NCBI GenBank assembly: GCA_026390735.1 | Contig: JAPLFJ010000026.1 | Location: 1 to 64,000, forward strand | DNA: 64,000 bases | DNA from: Ignavibacteriota bacterium | GTDB taxonomy: Bacteria; Bacteroidota; Ignavibacteria; Tepidaquicellales; Tepidaquicellaceae | Direction: 5' to 3' | The notes under the pieces: model-generated | Seen by the model: only the letters and a program-made list of their open reading frames with translations | Databases searched by the model: none | Told to the model about the DNA's origin: nothing | Translations under genes and position numbers: made by a program | In this document: piece by piece, positions 1-7,832 of the stretch | Position numbering within the stretch: the first letter of the stretch is position 1 | Layout of the letters: each line of letters starts with the position of its first letter

Positions 1-114
1 CTATTTTACAGATTTTGAGTGTAAACAGTTTTAACAAAGTATTGTTAAAAGAACTATTTAAAAATTCAATTATCACAAATAGTACAGATGACAAAACTAA
101 ACAACTGTTTTTGT

Positions 115-145
115 TTGACTTTTAACGGGACAGTAGTGATATAAT
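115..145 (+). promoter_or_regulatory. Candidate promoter of microprotein/response-regulator cassette 1
   Basis: TTGACT at 115-120 and TATAAT at 140-145 are separated by 19 bases and lie about 30 bases upstream of the first small membrane peptide. The hexamers resemble sigma-70 elements. The spacer is long for E. coli but acceptable in Bacteroidota, whose -33/-7 elements are usually spaced 19-21. This is inferred from sequence only. Confidence 0.4.
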
Positions 146-174
146 TTATAAAATTAAATAGAAAGGTTATCAAA

Positions 175-288
175 ATGGATGGGATAAAAGCATCAAAAAA
201 GGGTAAATTATCAAGGTTTGATATTAGTTTCTTCGTTATACTCTCTACTTTGATAGCAATGTTAGTAGTAGGCTTTATAATTAGGTAG
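175..288 (+). CDS. 37-residue single-span membrane microprotein, copy 1
   Basis: A short frame from ATG at 175 to TAG at 286-288 encodes a basic N terminus (residues 1-14, rich in Lys), the segment SRFDISFF (13-20), and a hydrophobic span ending in MLVVGFII. I recognise no family. It is supported as a gene because a second copy at 1251-1361 keeps SRFDISFF and the ML-V-GFI end while the Lys-rich N terminus has changed, which is what selection on a protein would produce. It lies 38 bases upstream of a receiver-domain response regulator, and the same order is repeated in copy 2, so the two are probably co-transcribed. Predicted topology is N terminus in the cytoplasm with one transmembrane helix. 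A role as partner or membrane anchor of the regulator is inference. Confidence 0.6.
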   Translation: MDGIKASKKGKLSRFDISFFVILSTLIAMLVVGFIIR

Positions 289-326
289 GAATTAATTTTA
301 TTTTTTAAACGATACAATATTTAAAA

Positions 327-719
327 ATGGACAACAAGAAAATATTATTAATCGATGATGATGAGTCAACCCTGGAATCGCTCTCGACTTATTTGGAGGA
401 GTTAGGGTACAAAGTCTTCACCGCAAGAAACGGGATTACTGGCCTTGAAGTCGTGAAGAATCTTTGTCCTGATGTCATCATTTCAGATATACGTATGTCA
501 GGTCTGAACGGAATTGAATTTGCTTATATTATTAAAGGTCTTAAATATGATATACCACTTATACTGATTTCATCATTCGATAATAAGGATAATAAATTTA
601 TTGATAAATGTTCATATGGATATGTGCAAAAACCAATAGATATACACAGTTTGAACGAAATGATAAGTGATGCACTAATGGGAACAGTATTTCCCGGTAA
701 GGATGCAGTTAGTTTTTAA
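327..719 (+). CDS. Single-domain response regulator (receiver only), copy 1
   Basis: A 130-residue CheY-like receiver domain with no output domain. Visible family residues are the acidic pocket DDD at 10-12, phosphoacceptor Asp54 in ISDIRMSG, Ser82/Ser83 in the beta-4 LISSF, and Lys102 in QKPID. Such proteins relay phosphoryl groups or act by protein-protein contact. No histidine kinase is nearby. It follows the 37-residue membrane peptide and is a diverged paralogue of the regulator at 1388-1759. Its C-terminal tail (about GTVFPGKDAVSF) differs from copy 2, and the DNA encoding this tail aligns with the 3' untranslated region of copy 2. The start ATG has no clear Shine-Dalgarno sequence, as is usual in this phylum. 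Confidence 0.9.
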   Translation: MDNKKILLIDDDESTLESLSTYLEELGYKVFTARNGITGLEVVKNLCPDVIISDIRMSGLNGIEFAYIIKGLKYDIPLILISSFDNKDNKFIDKCSYGYVQKPIDIHSLNEMISDALMGTVFPGKDAVSF

Positions 720-747
720 ATAGTTCATTGTTCTCCCTAATAATAAC

Positions 748-809
748 AGGCAAAGTAAGATATGATTTTAAGATTCCTATTCCCCTTAATTATCTTCTTT
801 GCCTTTTTT
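748..809 (+). terminator. Terminator of cassette 1, duplicated in cassette 2
   Basis: GGCAAAG followed by TAAGAT pairs with ATCTTCTTTGCC, giving a bulged stem of about 12 bp, followed by TTTTTTA. The same stem arms and the preceding CATTGTTCTCCCTAATAA recur after the second regulator, although the loop between the arms has diverged. That conservation supports a real structured terminator. Confidence 0.65.
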
Positions 810-880
810 ATATTCCCTTTGTTTAATGTATCGCATTTCTTTCTATTATCCATCCTGATTTTGTTATTTATTATACCTCA

Positions 881-895
881 GTCTCAATTTGAGAC
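881..895. promoter_or_regulatory. GTCTCAA-T-TTGAGAC palindrome, operator-like
   Basis: A perfect 15-bp inverted repeat with the same GAGAC half-site as the array at 1085-1133, about 190 bases upstream of it. It is probably a second binding site for the same unidentified DNA-binding protein. Confidence 0.4.
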
Positions 896-1084
896 ACCTA
901 ACTCCAGATTTCTATGTTTAACCTATTTCCTACGAAAATAATAAACGATTATTTCTCATTTTAATCGTGATTATTAAAAATTAAAGGTTAATTCTGTCTA
1001 ATACCGAACTCTTTACATGTATAATTATCGTTTATCTCACATATTAGTATTTTACATCTATATTGAAGCACTTAACTCATAAAA

Positions 1085-1133
1085 TTGAGACAATTTGTCT
1101 CATTTTGAGACAAATTGTCTCAAAATGAGACAG
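1085..1133. promoter_or_regulatory. Iterated TTGAGACAA palindrome array upstream of cassette 2
   Basis: Five GAGACA half-sites alternate in orientation with roughly 10-base spacing, so the unit repeats every 20 bases. The 17-bp palindrome at 1086-1102 and the 25-bp palindrome at 1102-1126 (12-base arms, one central base) are both perfect apart from the central base, and a fifth half-site starts at 1127. The array ends about 65 bases before a candidate -7 element and 118 bases before the second microprotein, a position fitting an operator. The binding protein is unknown; the receiver-only regulators nearby have no DNA-binding domain. Confidence 0.55.
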
Positions 1134-1198
1134 AAAATTAGTAGTCTCTGAACGTAAGTACCTGATTTAGCCTAAAATCGCGCTTTTTACTTTGGCAT

Positions 1199-1206
1199 TA
1201 TATTTG
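1199..1206 (+). promoter_or_regulatory. Candidate Bacteroidota -7 element for cassette 2
   Basis: TATATTTG fits the TA-N2-TTTG consensus of the phylum's primary sigma factor and lies 45 bases before the second microprotein start. No convincing -33 TTG is seen at the expected distance, so regulation through the upstream palindromes could compensate. This is inference. Confidence 0.4.
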
Positions 1207-1250
1207 ATATACAATTAGTAAAGTAAAACAAAAATAGAAAGGGCTTTAAA

Positions 1251-1361
1251 ATGAACGCAATAGAATCTACAACCGAAAAAAACATTTCAAGATTTGATAT
1301 AAGTTTCTTTACAATCCTATTTCTGATTGTGGGTATGTTAATCGTTGGCTTTATTGTATAA
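1251..1361 (+). CDS. 36-residue single-span membrane microprotein, copy 2
   Basis: ATG at 1251 to TAA at 1359-1361. The product has a variable polar N terminus, then ISRFDISFF (residues 12-20), then a hydrophobic segment ending MLIVGFIV. It aligns without gaps in the conserved part to the peptide at 175-288. It lies 26 bases upstream of the second receiver-domain regulator. The function is unknown. Retention of the same peptide-regulator order in both cassettes argues that the peptide is translated and functionally tied to the regulator. The spacing from the candidate -7 element is about 45 bases. Confidence 0.6.
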   Translation: MNAIESTTEKNISRFDISFFTILFLIVGMLIVGFIV

Positions 1362-1387
1362 ATTAACTAAACCTTTAAAAAACAATT

Positions 1388-1759
1388 ATGGATGCCAAAA
1401 AAATACTTCTGATAGACGATGATGATTCAACTCTTGAATCATTGTCTTCATATCTGGAAGAAATTGGTTTTCATGTGGTCACAGCTCGAAATGGAATCTC
1501 AGGATTGGAAAGCGTTAAAAATATAATCCCGGATATTATTATCTCTGATATTAGAATGTCGGGTTTAAACGGAATAGAGTTTGCATATATTATGAAAGGT
1601 CTGAAATATGATATACCGATAATATTAATTTCTTCCTTCGACAATAAAGAAAATAAATTCATAGATAAGTGCTCGTTTGGATATGTCCAGAAACCAATCG
1701 ATATACATTGTTTAAAAGATATGATTGCCGATGCATTCGTAAAAGATGTTTTACATTAA
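1388..1759 (+). CDS. Single-domain response regulator (receiver only), copy 2
   Basis: A 123-residue receiver domain closely similar to the protein at 327-719. Acidic residues 10-12, phosphoacceptor Asp54, the LISSF Ser pair and the conserved Lys in VQKPID are all kept, so phosphorylation competence is expected. There is no output domain. Differences concentrate in helix 1, the 45-50 loop and the C terminus, where this copy stops earlier (ending KDVLH). It is the last gene of cassette 2, followed by a terminator homologous to that of cassette 1. The cognate kinase is not in the window. Confidence 0.9.
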   Translation: MDAKKILLIDDDDSTLESLSSYLEEIGFHVVTARNGISGLESVKNIIPDIIISDIRMSGLNGIEFAYIMKGLKYDIPIILISSFDNKENKFIDKCSFGYVQKPIDIHCLKDMIADAFVKDVLH

Positions 1760-1807
1760 GTGATACAGTAAGTCTTTAAATAGCTCATTGTTCTCCCTAA
1801 TAATGAT

Positions 1808-1866
1808 AGGCAAAGAAAGATTGATTCTCCAACCTGAATGAAATCATCTTCTTTGCCTTATTTTTA
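1808..1866 (+). terminator. Terminator of cassette 2
   Basis: AGGCAAAGAAAGAT pairs with ATCTTCTTTGCCT (about 12 bp with one bulge), followed by TATTTTTAT. The arms match the terminator at 748-809, while the loop sequence is different. Confidence 0.65.
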
Positions 1867-1955
1867 TATCCTGATTTACTTCACCGTCATTAAATAATCA
1901 TTTCACTTTTTATACTTTCTTAAATTCTCTATTTTATAGGTAATTAGTTTTATCA

Positions 1956-2990
1956 TTGGAGAAACCAAAACTTTATATTCTAGTCGTCCTTTTAGTGATG
2001 ACCGTTGCATCTGTATACTCGCAATCCGCTAAAGAGTATTATGACAGAGGCGTTAAGAAATTTGAAAGAAAGAACTTTAAGGGAGCTCTGATAGATTTTT
2101 CCAAAGCAGCGGAACTGGATAAAACATACCAGGAGGCTTTTTACAATAAAGGTATTACTGATTATTATCTTAATAATCTCGATAGTGCCCGCATAGATTT
2201 TACAAATGCGATTTCCTTAAATAAAAATGATTACGATTCGTATTTATACAGAGGTCTTATTGAATATGAATTAAATAATTATGAAAATTCCATAAAAGAT
2301 TATTCCACTGCAATCAATTTGAATTCAGGCAGAAGAGACGGGTATTTTAACAGAGGAATAACCTTCTCCGAATTTCTTAAGTATGATAAAGCCACCGAAG
2401 ATTTTAAGAAGTGTTTAGACCTGGACTCGAACGATTCTGAGGCTTTGGTTCAGATTGGAAATGTCTTGAGAAAACAAAACAGGAATGATGAAGCATTGAT
2501 AAACTACGAAAAGGCGCTCATTATAAATGATAATATTTCTGAAGCGTACCTGGCAATCGCAAACATTCAGAAGTCTAAAAGGAGGCTGGATATAGCACTT
2601 TCTTATTACAATAAGGCGATTGAACTGAATCCGGATTCATTTGAGGCTTTCAATAACAGGGGGAATGTCTTTATGGAGCAAAATCTGTTTGATAAAGCTG
2701 TTATGGATTTTAACAGGGCAATTGAACTTAACATTGATTATGCTTTTGCGTATAATAATCGTGCCTTTGTGTACATTAAAACCAATGAATTCAATAAAGC
2801 AAAACAGGACCTTGATAAGTCATTCAGTCTTAACCGTGTCAATGCATATTTATTCAGAAATTACGGGTACTATTATCTCGCAATAAATGAGAAAGTCCTC
2901 GCGAAAGAGAATTTTAAAAAAGCAGTATTGCTGAATTACAAACTTGAAAAAGAACTGAAGAAACAAATAAATGATTTAGAAATTAAATAA
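1956..2990 (+). CDS. Secreted tetratricopeptide-repeat protein
   Basis: The 344-residue product has a signal peptide (hydrophobic core about 6-19, probable cleavage after SVYSQ), then about eight 34-residue TPR units covering nearly the whole mature protein. Typical positions are visible, for example AFNNRGNVF and AIELNPDSFEAFNNRG. TPR arrays are protein-interaction scaffolds, and here the protein should sit in the periplasm or at the outer membrane. The chosen start is TTG at 1956, because the first in-frame ATG would delete part of the signal sequence. The M64 peptidase gene begins 7 bases after its stop, so the two are probably one operon and perhaps one functional unit. Confidence 0.85.
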   Translation: MEKPKLYILVVLLVMTVASVYSQSAKEYYDRGVKKFERKNFKGALIDFSKAAELDKTYQEAFYNKGITDYYLNNLDSARIDFTNAISLNKNDYDSYLYRGLIEYELNNYENSIKDYSTAINLNSGRRDGYFNRGITFSEFLKYDKATEDFKKCLDLDSNDSEALVQIGNVLRKQNRNDEALINYEKALIINDNISEAYLAIANIQKSKRRLDIALSYYNKAIELNPDSFEAFNNRGNVFMEQNLFDKAVMDFNRAIELNIDYAFAYNNRAFVYIKTNEFNKAKQDLDKSFSLNRVNAYLFRNYGYYYLAINEKVLAKENFKKAVLLNYKLEKELKKQINDLEIK

Positions 2991-2997
2991 TACACCT

Positions 2998-4272
2998 ATG
3001 AAAAAAATCTTACTTGCCGCCCTGTTATTAATCACTGTACAGTTAAATGCACAGGTTGATTTTGATAAGTACTTTACATCGAAAACCCTGCGTTTTGATT
3101 ATACCCGTGCAGGTTATAAAGATGCTAATTACCTTTTCTTCGAACAACTTAAAGAAGAACCTTACTGGTCAGGAAACAAGAATAGTTTAATAGATAAATT
3201 TGATTATGGTCATTATAAATATCTTGTCTTCGATCTGGCTTCAAATGAATTAATCTATTCAAGAGGGTATAATACTCTTTTTGATGAATGGCAGTCAACT
3301 GATGAAGCCAAGAAAATAAGCAGAAGTTTCTATGAAACTGTTGTTTTCCCGTTCCCGCTGAATAAAGTGAGAGTTGAATTATATGAAAGGAAGAATGATG
3401 GCAAATTTGTTAAACAGTTTGAATTTATTGTTGACCCTCAGGATAAATTTATCAGAAAAGAAAAACCTCTCGATTATCCTGTACTGAAAGTTGTCGATAA
3501 TGGAGACCCTTCTAATAAAGTTGATATAGTCTTCCTTCCTGATGGTTATACAAAAGACGAAATGGAGCAGTTTAAAAAAGATGTGGCAACTTATTCTAAA
3601 TACATTTTCGAATGTTCCCCTTATAAAGAAAATAAGGATAAAATTAATATATGGGCTGTCCTTGCTCCGTCTATGGAGTCTGGTGTAGATAACCCGGGAA
3701 CAGGGATATGGAAAAATAATTTACTGGGAATGTCATACTATACACAGGATGTTGAACGCTATCTGATGTCTCTTGATATTAAAACTATCAGAGATGTTGC
3801 GGCTATGGCTCCATACGACAATATTTGTGTTATCTCTAATTCTTCACAGTATGGCGGCGGTGCAATATATAATTATTATACTTCTTTTCCTAACAGGAAT
3901 AATAACGGTGCTTATCTTATTGTTCACGAGTTCGGACACCATTTCTGTGCATTAGGAGATGAGTATTATACTTCTGAAGTCGGTGTTGAAGAATATTATA
4001 AACTGGATGTTGAACCTTATGAGGCTAATCTTACAACCCTGGTTGACTTTGATAAGAAATGGAAAAATATGATGGAGAAAGGCACTCCAATCCCTACTCC
4101 TTCAACCTTAGAAAATAAAAATACACTCGGTGTTTATGAAGGTGGTGGTTATGTCCCAAAAGGCGTTTACAGACCTAAACAGGACTGTAGTATGAAATCA
4201 ATATCGTATGATAATTTCTGTCCGGTTTGTACAAAAGCCATTATCCAGATGATTGATTACTACTCTAAATAG
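2998..4272 (+). CDS. Secreted M64-family (IgA peptidase-like) zinc metallopeptidase
   Basis: A 424-residue protein with a signal peptide (1-19, ending QLNAQ), an N-terminal beta-rich region (about 20-160, matching the M64 N-terminal domain layout) and a catalytic domain. The zinc site is HEFGHHF with His310, Glu311 and His314, followed by LGDEYY, the hallmark of peptidase family M64. Late Cys residues (CSM, CPVC) may bind metal or form disulfides. M64 members include Clostridium IgA peptidase and many Bacteroidota exoproteins of unknown substrate. There is no T9SS sorting domain, so it is periplasmic or exported another way. It follows a secreted TPR protein closely and ends at a strong terminator. 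Confidence 0.88.
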   Translation: MKKILLAALLLITVQLNAQVDFDKYFTSKTLRFDYTRAGYKDANYLFFEQLKEEPYWSGNKNSLIDKFDYGHYKYLVFDLASNELIYSRGYNTLFDEWQSTDEAKKISRSFYETVVFPFPLNKVRVELYERKNDGKFVKQFEFIVDPQDKFIRKEKPLDYPVLKVVDNGDPSNKVDIVFLPDGYTKDEMEQFKKDVATYSKYIFECSPYKENKDKINIWAVLAPSMESGVDNPGTGIWKNNLLGMSYYTQDVERYLMSLDIKTIRDVAAMAPYDNICVISNSSQYGGGAIYNYYTSFPNRNNNGAYLIVHEFGHHFCALGDEYYTSEVGVEEYYKLDVEPYEANLTTLVDFDKKWKNMMEKGTPIPTPSTLENKNTLGVYEGGGYVPKGVYRPKQDCSMKSISYDNFCPVCTKAIIQMIDYYSK

Positions 4273-4298
4273 TTAATAAAATATTATCTTGTTATCTT

Positions 4299-4327
4299 AA
4301 GCCCCTGTTCAGGGGCTTTTTTTATTA
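4299..4327 (+). terminator. Rho-independent terminator after the M64 peptidase
   Basis: AAGCCCCTG / CAGGGGCTT hairpin with a very short loop, followed by a run of T residues. It closes the TPR-peptidase operon. Confidence 0.85.
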
Positions 4328-4431
4328 AGTCACTTTAATACCCAAAATGGCAAAAAGTGAAAATAAAATAGTATTATATATGAGAGCACACTTCTGTTTG
4401 TTGATTAGTGCGGTCGGAGTCCTGTTCGGAT

Positions 4432-4468
4432 AATAAAAAGGGGGTAACCTGATTAAAGATTACCCCCG
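4432..4468 (-). terminator. Terminator of the Omp28-like T9SS gene
   Basis: On the minus strand GGGGGTAA pairs with TTACCCCC (plus-strand arms 4460-4467 and 4440-4447), followed by TTTTTATT. It lies 20 bases beyond the stop of the gene at 4488-6341. Confidence 0.8.
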
Positions 4469-4487
4469 TAATGAAAATTTTATTCTT

Positions 4488-6341
4488 TTACTTCAGAAGA
4501 ACCATTCTTCTCGTCATTGTAAAGTTTTCGGTCTCAAGTTTATAGAAGTAAACTCCGCTTGGTAAATAACTTGCATTCAGATTGAATTCGTATTTTCCTG
4601 CTTCAAGTTTTCCGTTTACAAGTGAATTTATGTTTCTTCCTGTAATGTCATAAATATCCAGTTTCACTATACCGTTCCTGATAATATCGAACTTTATGTT
4701 TGTTGTTGGGTTGAATGGATTTGGATAATTCTGGTATAAATCATATTTACTCGGAATTTCGCTTCCAAGTTTTGTGATACTGGTATTAATCGTATCGTAA
4801 AATGCTATCTGATTAATCGGGTTAGTCATAGTCAGCTGAATATAACGGTTACTTCCTGTGTATGAACCTATACCTGCTCCCATCCATCTGTTAAAGTAAT
4901 AAGTCTTGCCGTTGTACAGTAACGAGAATGGTGTTGTAGAAACAGTCAGAGTGGTTGATGAATCATAAAATGTATTCGCTCCGGTTACTGTAACAGGAAT
5001 CCCCGATGGTTGAACAGAACCAAGTAATTTAAACTGTGTTTTGTAATTTGCTGTGTAAAGAGAAGTAGTTGAACTTACATTAATAGTCTGGCTGGTATCT
5101 CCTGAATTACTCCAGTTTGTGAATATGTACCTTGTGTTACCGTTTGTCTGCGGTGATATAGCCGATATTGTATGAGATGAATTTATATCCCAGTTAAATA
5201 AGCTTGCACCTAAATATGTAGTATTATCAACCACTATGTTCAGCGATGGATTGTTTGCCTGAACTGTTATATAATTCTTTCCGACAAGTAAATCTACAGA
5301 TACTTTATGTACTTTTCCCGATACACTGGTTCCGGTTAATATTACTTTGTAAGTCCCTGCTGCTACTGCTGCAGAAGAATTTAACTGTACAGATAATGAA
5401 TCAGGAAAACTTGAAATTGTAGTACCTGAAGGGAAAGCTACGGATATACCTGCGTTTGTTGGTTGAATTTCCGATGTGAATGTAACAGGTGAATTAAAAC
5501 CTGATGCAACATAAGGTATCTTTACTTTAAAATTATTTGCAGCGGCTTGTCCCTGTGCTACTGAAAAGAATGATTTTGAAGTCATCAGGGAAAAATTAGC
5601 TAGTTTCTTAGCGGCATTAAGAATTTCTTTATCTGCCCCCTGTATATATACTAAACTCTTTATGTTGCTTGCATTCCATACTGGATCCATCTTATACCTG
5701 AAAACAAATTCTTTGTTGTATCCGGGAGTTAATATCAATTGTGTACCATTACCGGCTGGCAGCATCTTTCTCATTACAGTGTGGAAATCGGTTTCACCGT
5801 TTGTTCCCGGAGGAGATGCGTAATGAATTAAATCTTCATACACACACATATACATATTCACTACAGGGTTTGCAAGGAAAGTCTCGCATAATACGTTAAC
5901 TCTCACCAGAACGCTGTCCCCGTATGTGCTGTCTCTGACAATTATAGTTACAGGACTTAGAATGTTCTTTCTGGAATCAAAATAACTTTGTAAGTTGGTT
6001 TGTGAATAAGGTAATGGAACGCTTATTATGCCGTCAAAAAATCCGGCAGGTATAGCATTTACTCCATAATAAGTCCTTCTTGTTGTATTGTCAGTTGAAT
6101 TGTAAAGATACATCGGGTCATTCCCTGGAGCAGGCCAGTTCATATGAAACCCTATTGCTGCAATCTTCTCAGGATCGGCCGTATTCATAAAGGCTGTCAT
6201 TATCGGATTGTTGGACGCACATGGCCCGCAAGTTGAACTTGTGAAGAACTCAATAAGCATCATTCTGTCACCTGCTTCAGTAGTGTTAAACAATACTAAA
6301 AAAGTTGTGACTAATGCAAAAAATGTAAATAACTTTTTCAT
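4488..6341 (-). CDS. Omp28-related/thioredoxin-like exoprotein with T9SS type A sorting domain
   Basis: A 617-residue secreted protein. The signal peptide spans 1-23. A thioredoxin-like region follows with Cys38-Gly-Pro-Cys41 in the strand MLIEFFTSSTCGPC, as in Omp28-related outer-membrane proteins. The middle (about 260-530) is beta-rich, consistent with Ig-like and InlB B-repeat-like domains (YIFTNWSNSGDTS is typical of the latter). The C-terminal 85 residues form the T9SS type A sorting domain, beginning NYPNPFNP and ending in a basic RRMVLLK. The protein should pass the outer membrane by T9SS and be anchored or released. Having a CxxC domain on a surface-exported protein suggests thiol chemistry outside the cell, which is inference. 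It is monocistronic with its own terminator. Confidence 0.85.
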   Translation of the reverse strand: MKKLFTFFALVTTFLVLFNTTEAGDRMMLIEFFTSSTCGPCASNNPIMTAFMNTADPEKIAAIGFHMNWPAPGNDPMYLYNSTDNTTRRTYYGVNAIPAGFFDGIISVPLPYSQTNLQSYFDSRKNILSPVTIIVRDSTYGDSVLVRVNVLCETFLANPVVNMYMCVYEDLIHYASPPGTNGETDFHTVMRKMLPAGNGTQLILTPGYNKEFVFRYKMDPVWNASNIKSLVYIQGADKEILNAAKKLANFSLMTSKSFFSVAQGQAAANNFKVKIPYVASGFNSPVTFTSEIQPTNAGISVAFPSGTTISSFPDSLSVQLNSSAAVAAGTYKVILTGTSVSGKVHKVSVDLLVGKNYITVQANNPSLNIVVDNTTYLGASLFNWDINSSHTISAISPQTNGNTRYIFTNWSNSGDTSQTINVSSTTSLYTANYKTQFKLLGSVQPSGIPVTVTGANTFYDSSTTLTVSTTPFSLLYNGKTYYFNRWMGAGIGSYTGSNRYIQLTMTNPINQIAFYDTINTSITKLGSEIPSKYDLYQNYPNPFNPTTNIKFDIIRNGIVKLDIYDITGRNINSLVNGKLEAGKYEFNLNASYLPSGVYFYKLETENFTMTRRMVLLK

Positions 6342-6376
6342 TTTTTAAATATTTAGTTTAAAAATATAATTTATTA

Positions 6377-7675
6377 TCAATGTTTCCCTTTTGGGGCTAT
6401 AAATTTTGCGTATAAAATTAAACCTATAATTGTTGCTACACCTATAAGACTGAACATAATCCATAATGCCGATGGATTGTTCATTTTATCAACAAAGTGT
6501 ACGTATGAATATGCTCCCAGTACTCCGCCAATGCCGCTTCCGATAACTCCGTATAAGAACGAATATCCAAGATATAATGCTTTCTTGTCTTCAGGCGCAA
6601 TTAGCCCTACATAACTTATAAATTTTGGATGTGCTATCATTTCGCCTATAGAGAATATAATTATTCCTGCCATAAATACCCATGCATGACTCGAGATAGC
6701 AAGTATTCCCATCCCCAATGTACCAAGTGCTATACCTACTATCATTGTAGGTAATGCCTTTGTATGTTTTACTATCGATGAGACTAATAATTGCAATAAT
6801 ATAATAGTACCGGCATTGATTACAGTGACATGCTCGGCATCAAATTTCCAGTTTGGATTTGAAATGAATATACCGAGAATTCCATTTACGAATTTATCGA
6901 CAGGTGTCATATCCATATGGTCTTTTAAATACCACAATACCGTATCGAACATCTGGAAATATAATATCCAGAATCCTGAATATATTACTATCATAAGAAT
7001 GAAACGCCAGTCAACGAGTACTTTAAACATACCGACAAATACTTCCCCGATTGTTTTTGTGCTCTTTGGTCTTTCTGGTTCTTTGTAAACAAAAAGATTT
7101 AAAAAGAATAATGAACCGGTACCGATTGCGGCCATAAAGAATATGTATGACCACGAGATGTCTTTAAGTATTGGAATAAGTATTAAAGGAAATATGAAAG
7201 CTCCAAGGTTTATAGACCAGTAGAATATACCGAATCCAAGTGTTGAATTGCCTTCGTTTGTAGTGCGTGCTATAGTCCCTGAAATAACCGGTTTAAATGA
7301 ACCTGCACCAAGTACCATTAACAGCAGACTCAGGAAGACAAGCGCATAACTCGTTGCCAACCCCGTCAGTAAATAACCCGTACTCATTACCGTAAATGCA
7401 AACATCAGCATCTTTCTGTAACCAAACCTGTCTGCTAACGCTCCTGATAAGATTGGAAGTAAGTAAAGTAGGGGAGTAATAACACTCTTTATAACACCAA
7501 CACTTTCTTTCGTAAACCCTAAACCGCCTTTGTCTATACTTAATACAAGGTATACGGAAAGCACTGACATGACTCCGTAATAAGAACCCCTTTCAAAAAA
7601 CTCCATCAGTATTACTATCCAGAAGTTCTTTGGAAATGATTTTATCGAAGCTTTTTCTTTTAATTCATCGGCCAC
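6377..7675 (-). CDS. POT/PTR-family MFS transporter (proton-coupled oligopeptide type)
   Basis: The 432-residue integral membrane protein has about 12 predicted spans and starts with the signature FFERGSYYGV (residues about 26-35), equivalent to the FxERFxYYG motif of the proton-dependent oligopeptide transporters. The MFS loop ADRFGYRKMLM follows between helices 2 and 3. Members import di- and tripeptides with protons. The length is at the short end of the family. It lies 35 bases downstream (in transcription order: after) of no co-directional gene, since its neighbour upstream is a tRNA, so it may share transcription with the Omp28-like gene below it. Confidence 0.8.
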   Translation of the reverse strand: MADELKEKASIKSFPKNFWIVILMEFFERGSYYGVMSVLSVYLVLSIDKGGLGFTKESVGVIKSVITPLLYLLPILSGALADRFGYRKMLMFAFTVMSTGYLLTGLATSYALVFLSLLLMVLGAGSFKPVISGTIARTTNEGNSTLGFGIFYWSINLGAFIFPLILIPILKDISWSYIFFMAAIGTGSLFFLNLFVYKEPERPKSTKTIGEVFVGMFKVLVDWRFILMIVIYSGFWILYFQMFDTVLWYLKDHMDMTPVDKFVNGILGIFISNPNWKFDAEHVTVINAGTIILLQLLVSSIVKHTKALPTMIVGIALGTLGMGILAISSHAWVFMAGIIIFSIGEMIAHPKFISYVGLIAPEDKKALYLGYSFLYGVIGSGIGGVLGAYSYVHFVDKMNNPSALWIMFSLIGVATIIGLILYAKFIAPKGKH

Positions 7676-7789
7676 ATTTACTCCTTAATGTTATTTTTAC
7701 CAAATTTGCTATTGCCGGATTTGGATTTTTTAATAAAGTTTATTAAAAATAAACTTGCTTGCCTTTATATTCAAGTCTATAGAATTGAT

Positions 7790-7825
7790 ATCAAAAAAGG
7801 GAAAGCCCAATGGACTTTCCCTTTT
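7790..7825 (-). terminator. Terminator after tRNA-Ser (symmetrical hairpin)
   Basis: GGGAAAG (7799-7805) pairs with CTTTCCC (7815-7821). On the minus strand it is followed by TTTTTT, so it should end tRNA-Ser transcription. On the plus strand CTTTT also follows, so weak bidirectional action is possible. Confidence 0.75.
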
Positions 7826-7832
7826 AATTGAG

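Larger units (their letters stand above)
720..1250. other. Gene-poor interval between the two duplicated cassettes
   Basis: This 530-base gap holds the conserved terminator of cassette 1 (748-809), a 15-bp GTCTC/GAGAC palindrome (881-895), a larger array of the same half-sites (1085-1133) and a TA-N2-TTTG promoter element (1199-1206). A 59-codon hydrophobic open frame at 762-941 exists but is judged spurious. I see no RNA gene. Confidence 0.6.

Noticed and set aside
66-317. 83-residue minus-strand open frame over the first microprotein
   Set aside because: It is antisense to a promoter-plus-peptide unit that is conserved in a second copy, and the second cassette has no matching minus-strand frame.
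762-941. 59-codon hydrophobic plus-strand frame after regulator 1
   Set aside because: It begins inside the conserved terminator, arises from a T-rich strand that reads as Phe/Leu/Ile in any frame, and is not kept after regulator 2.
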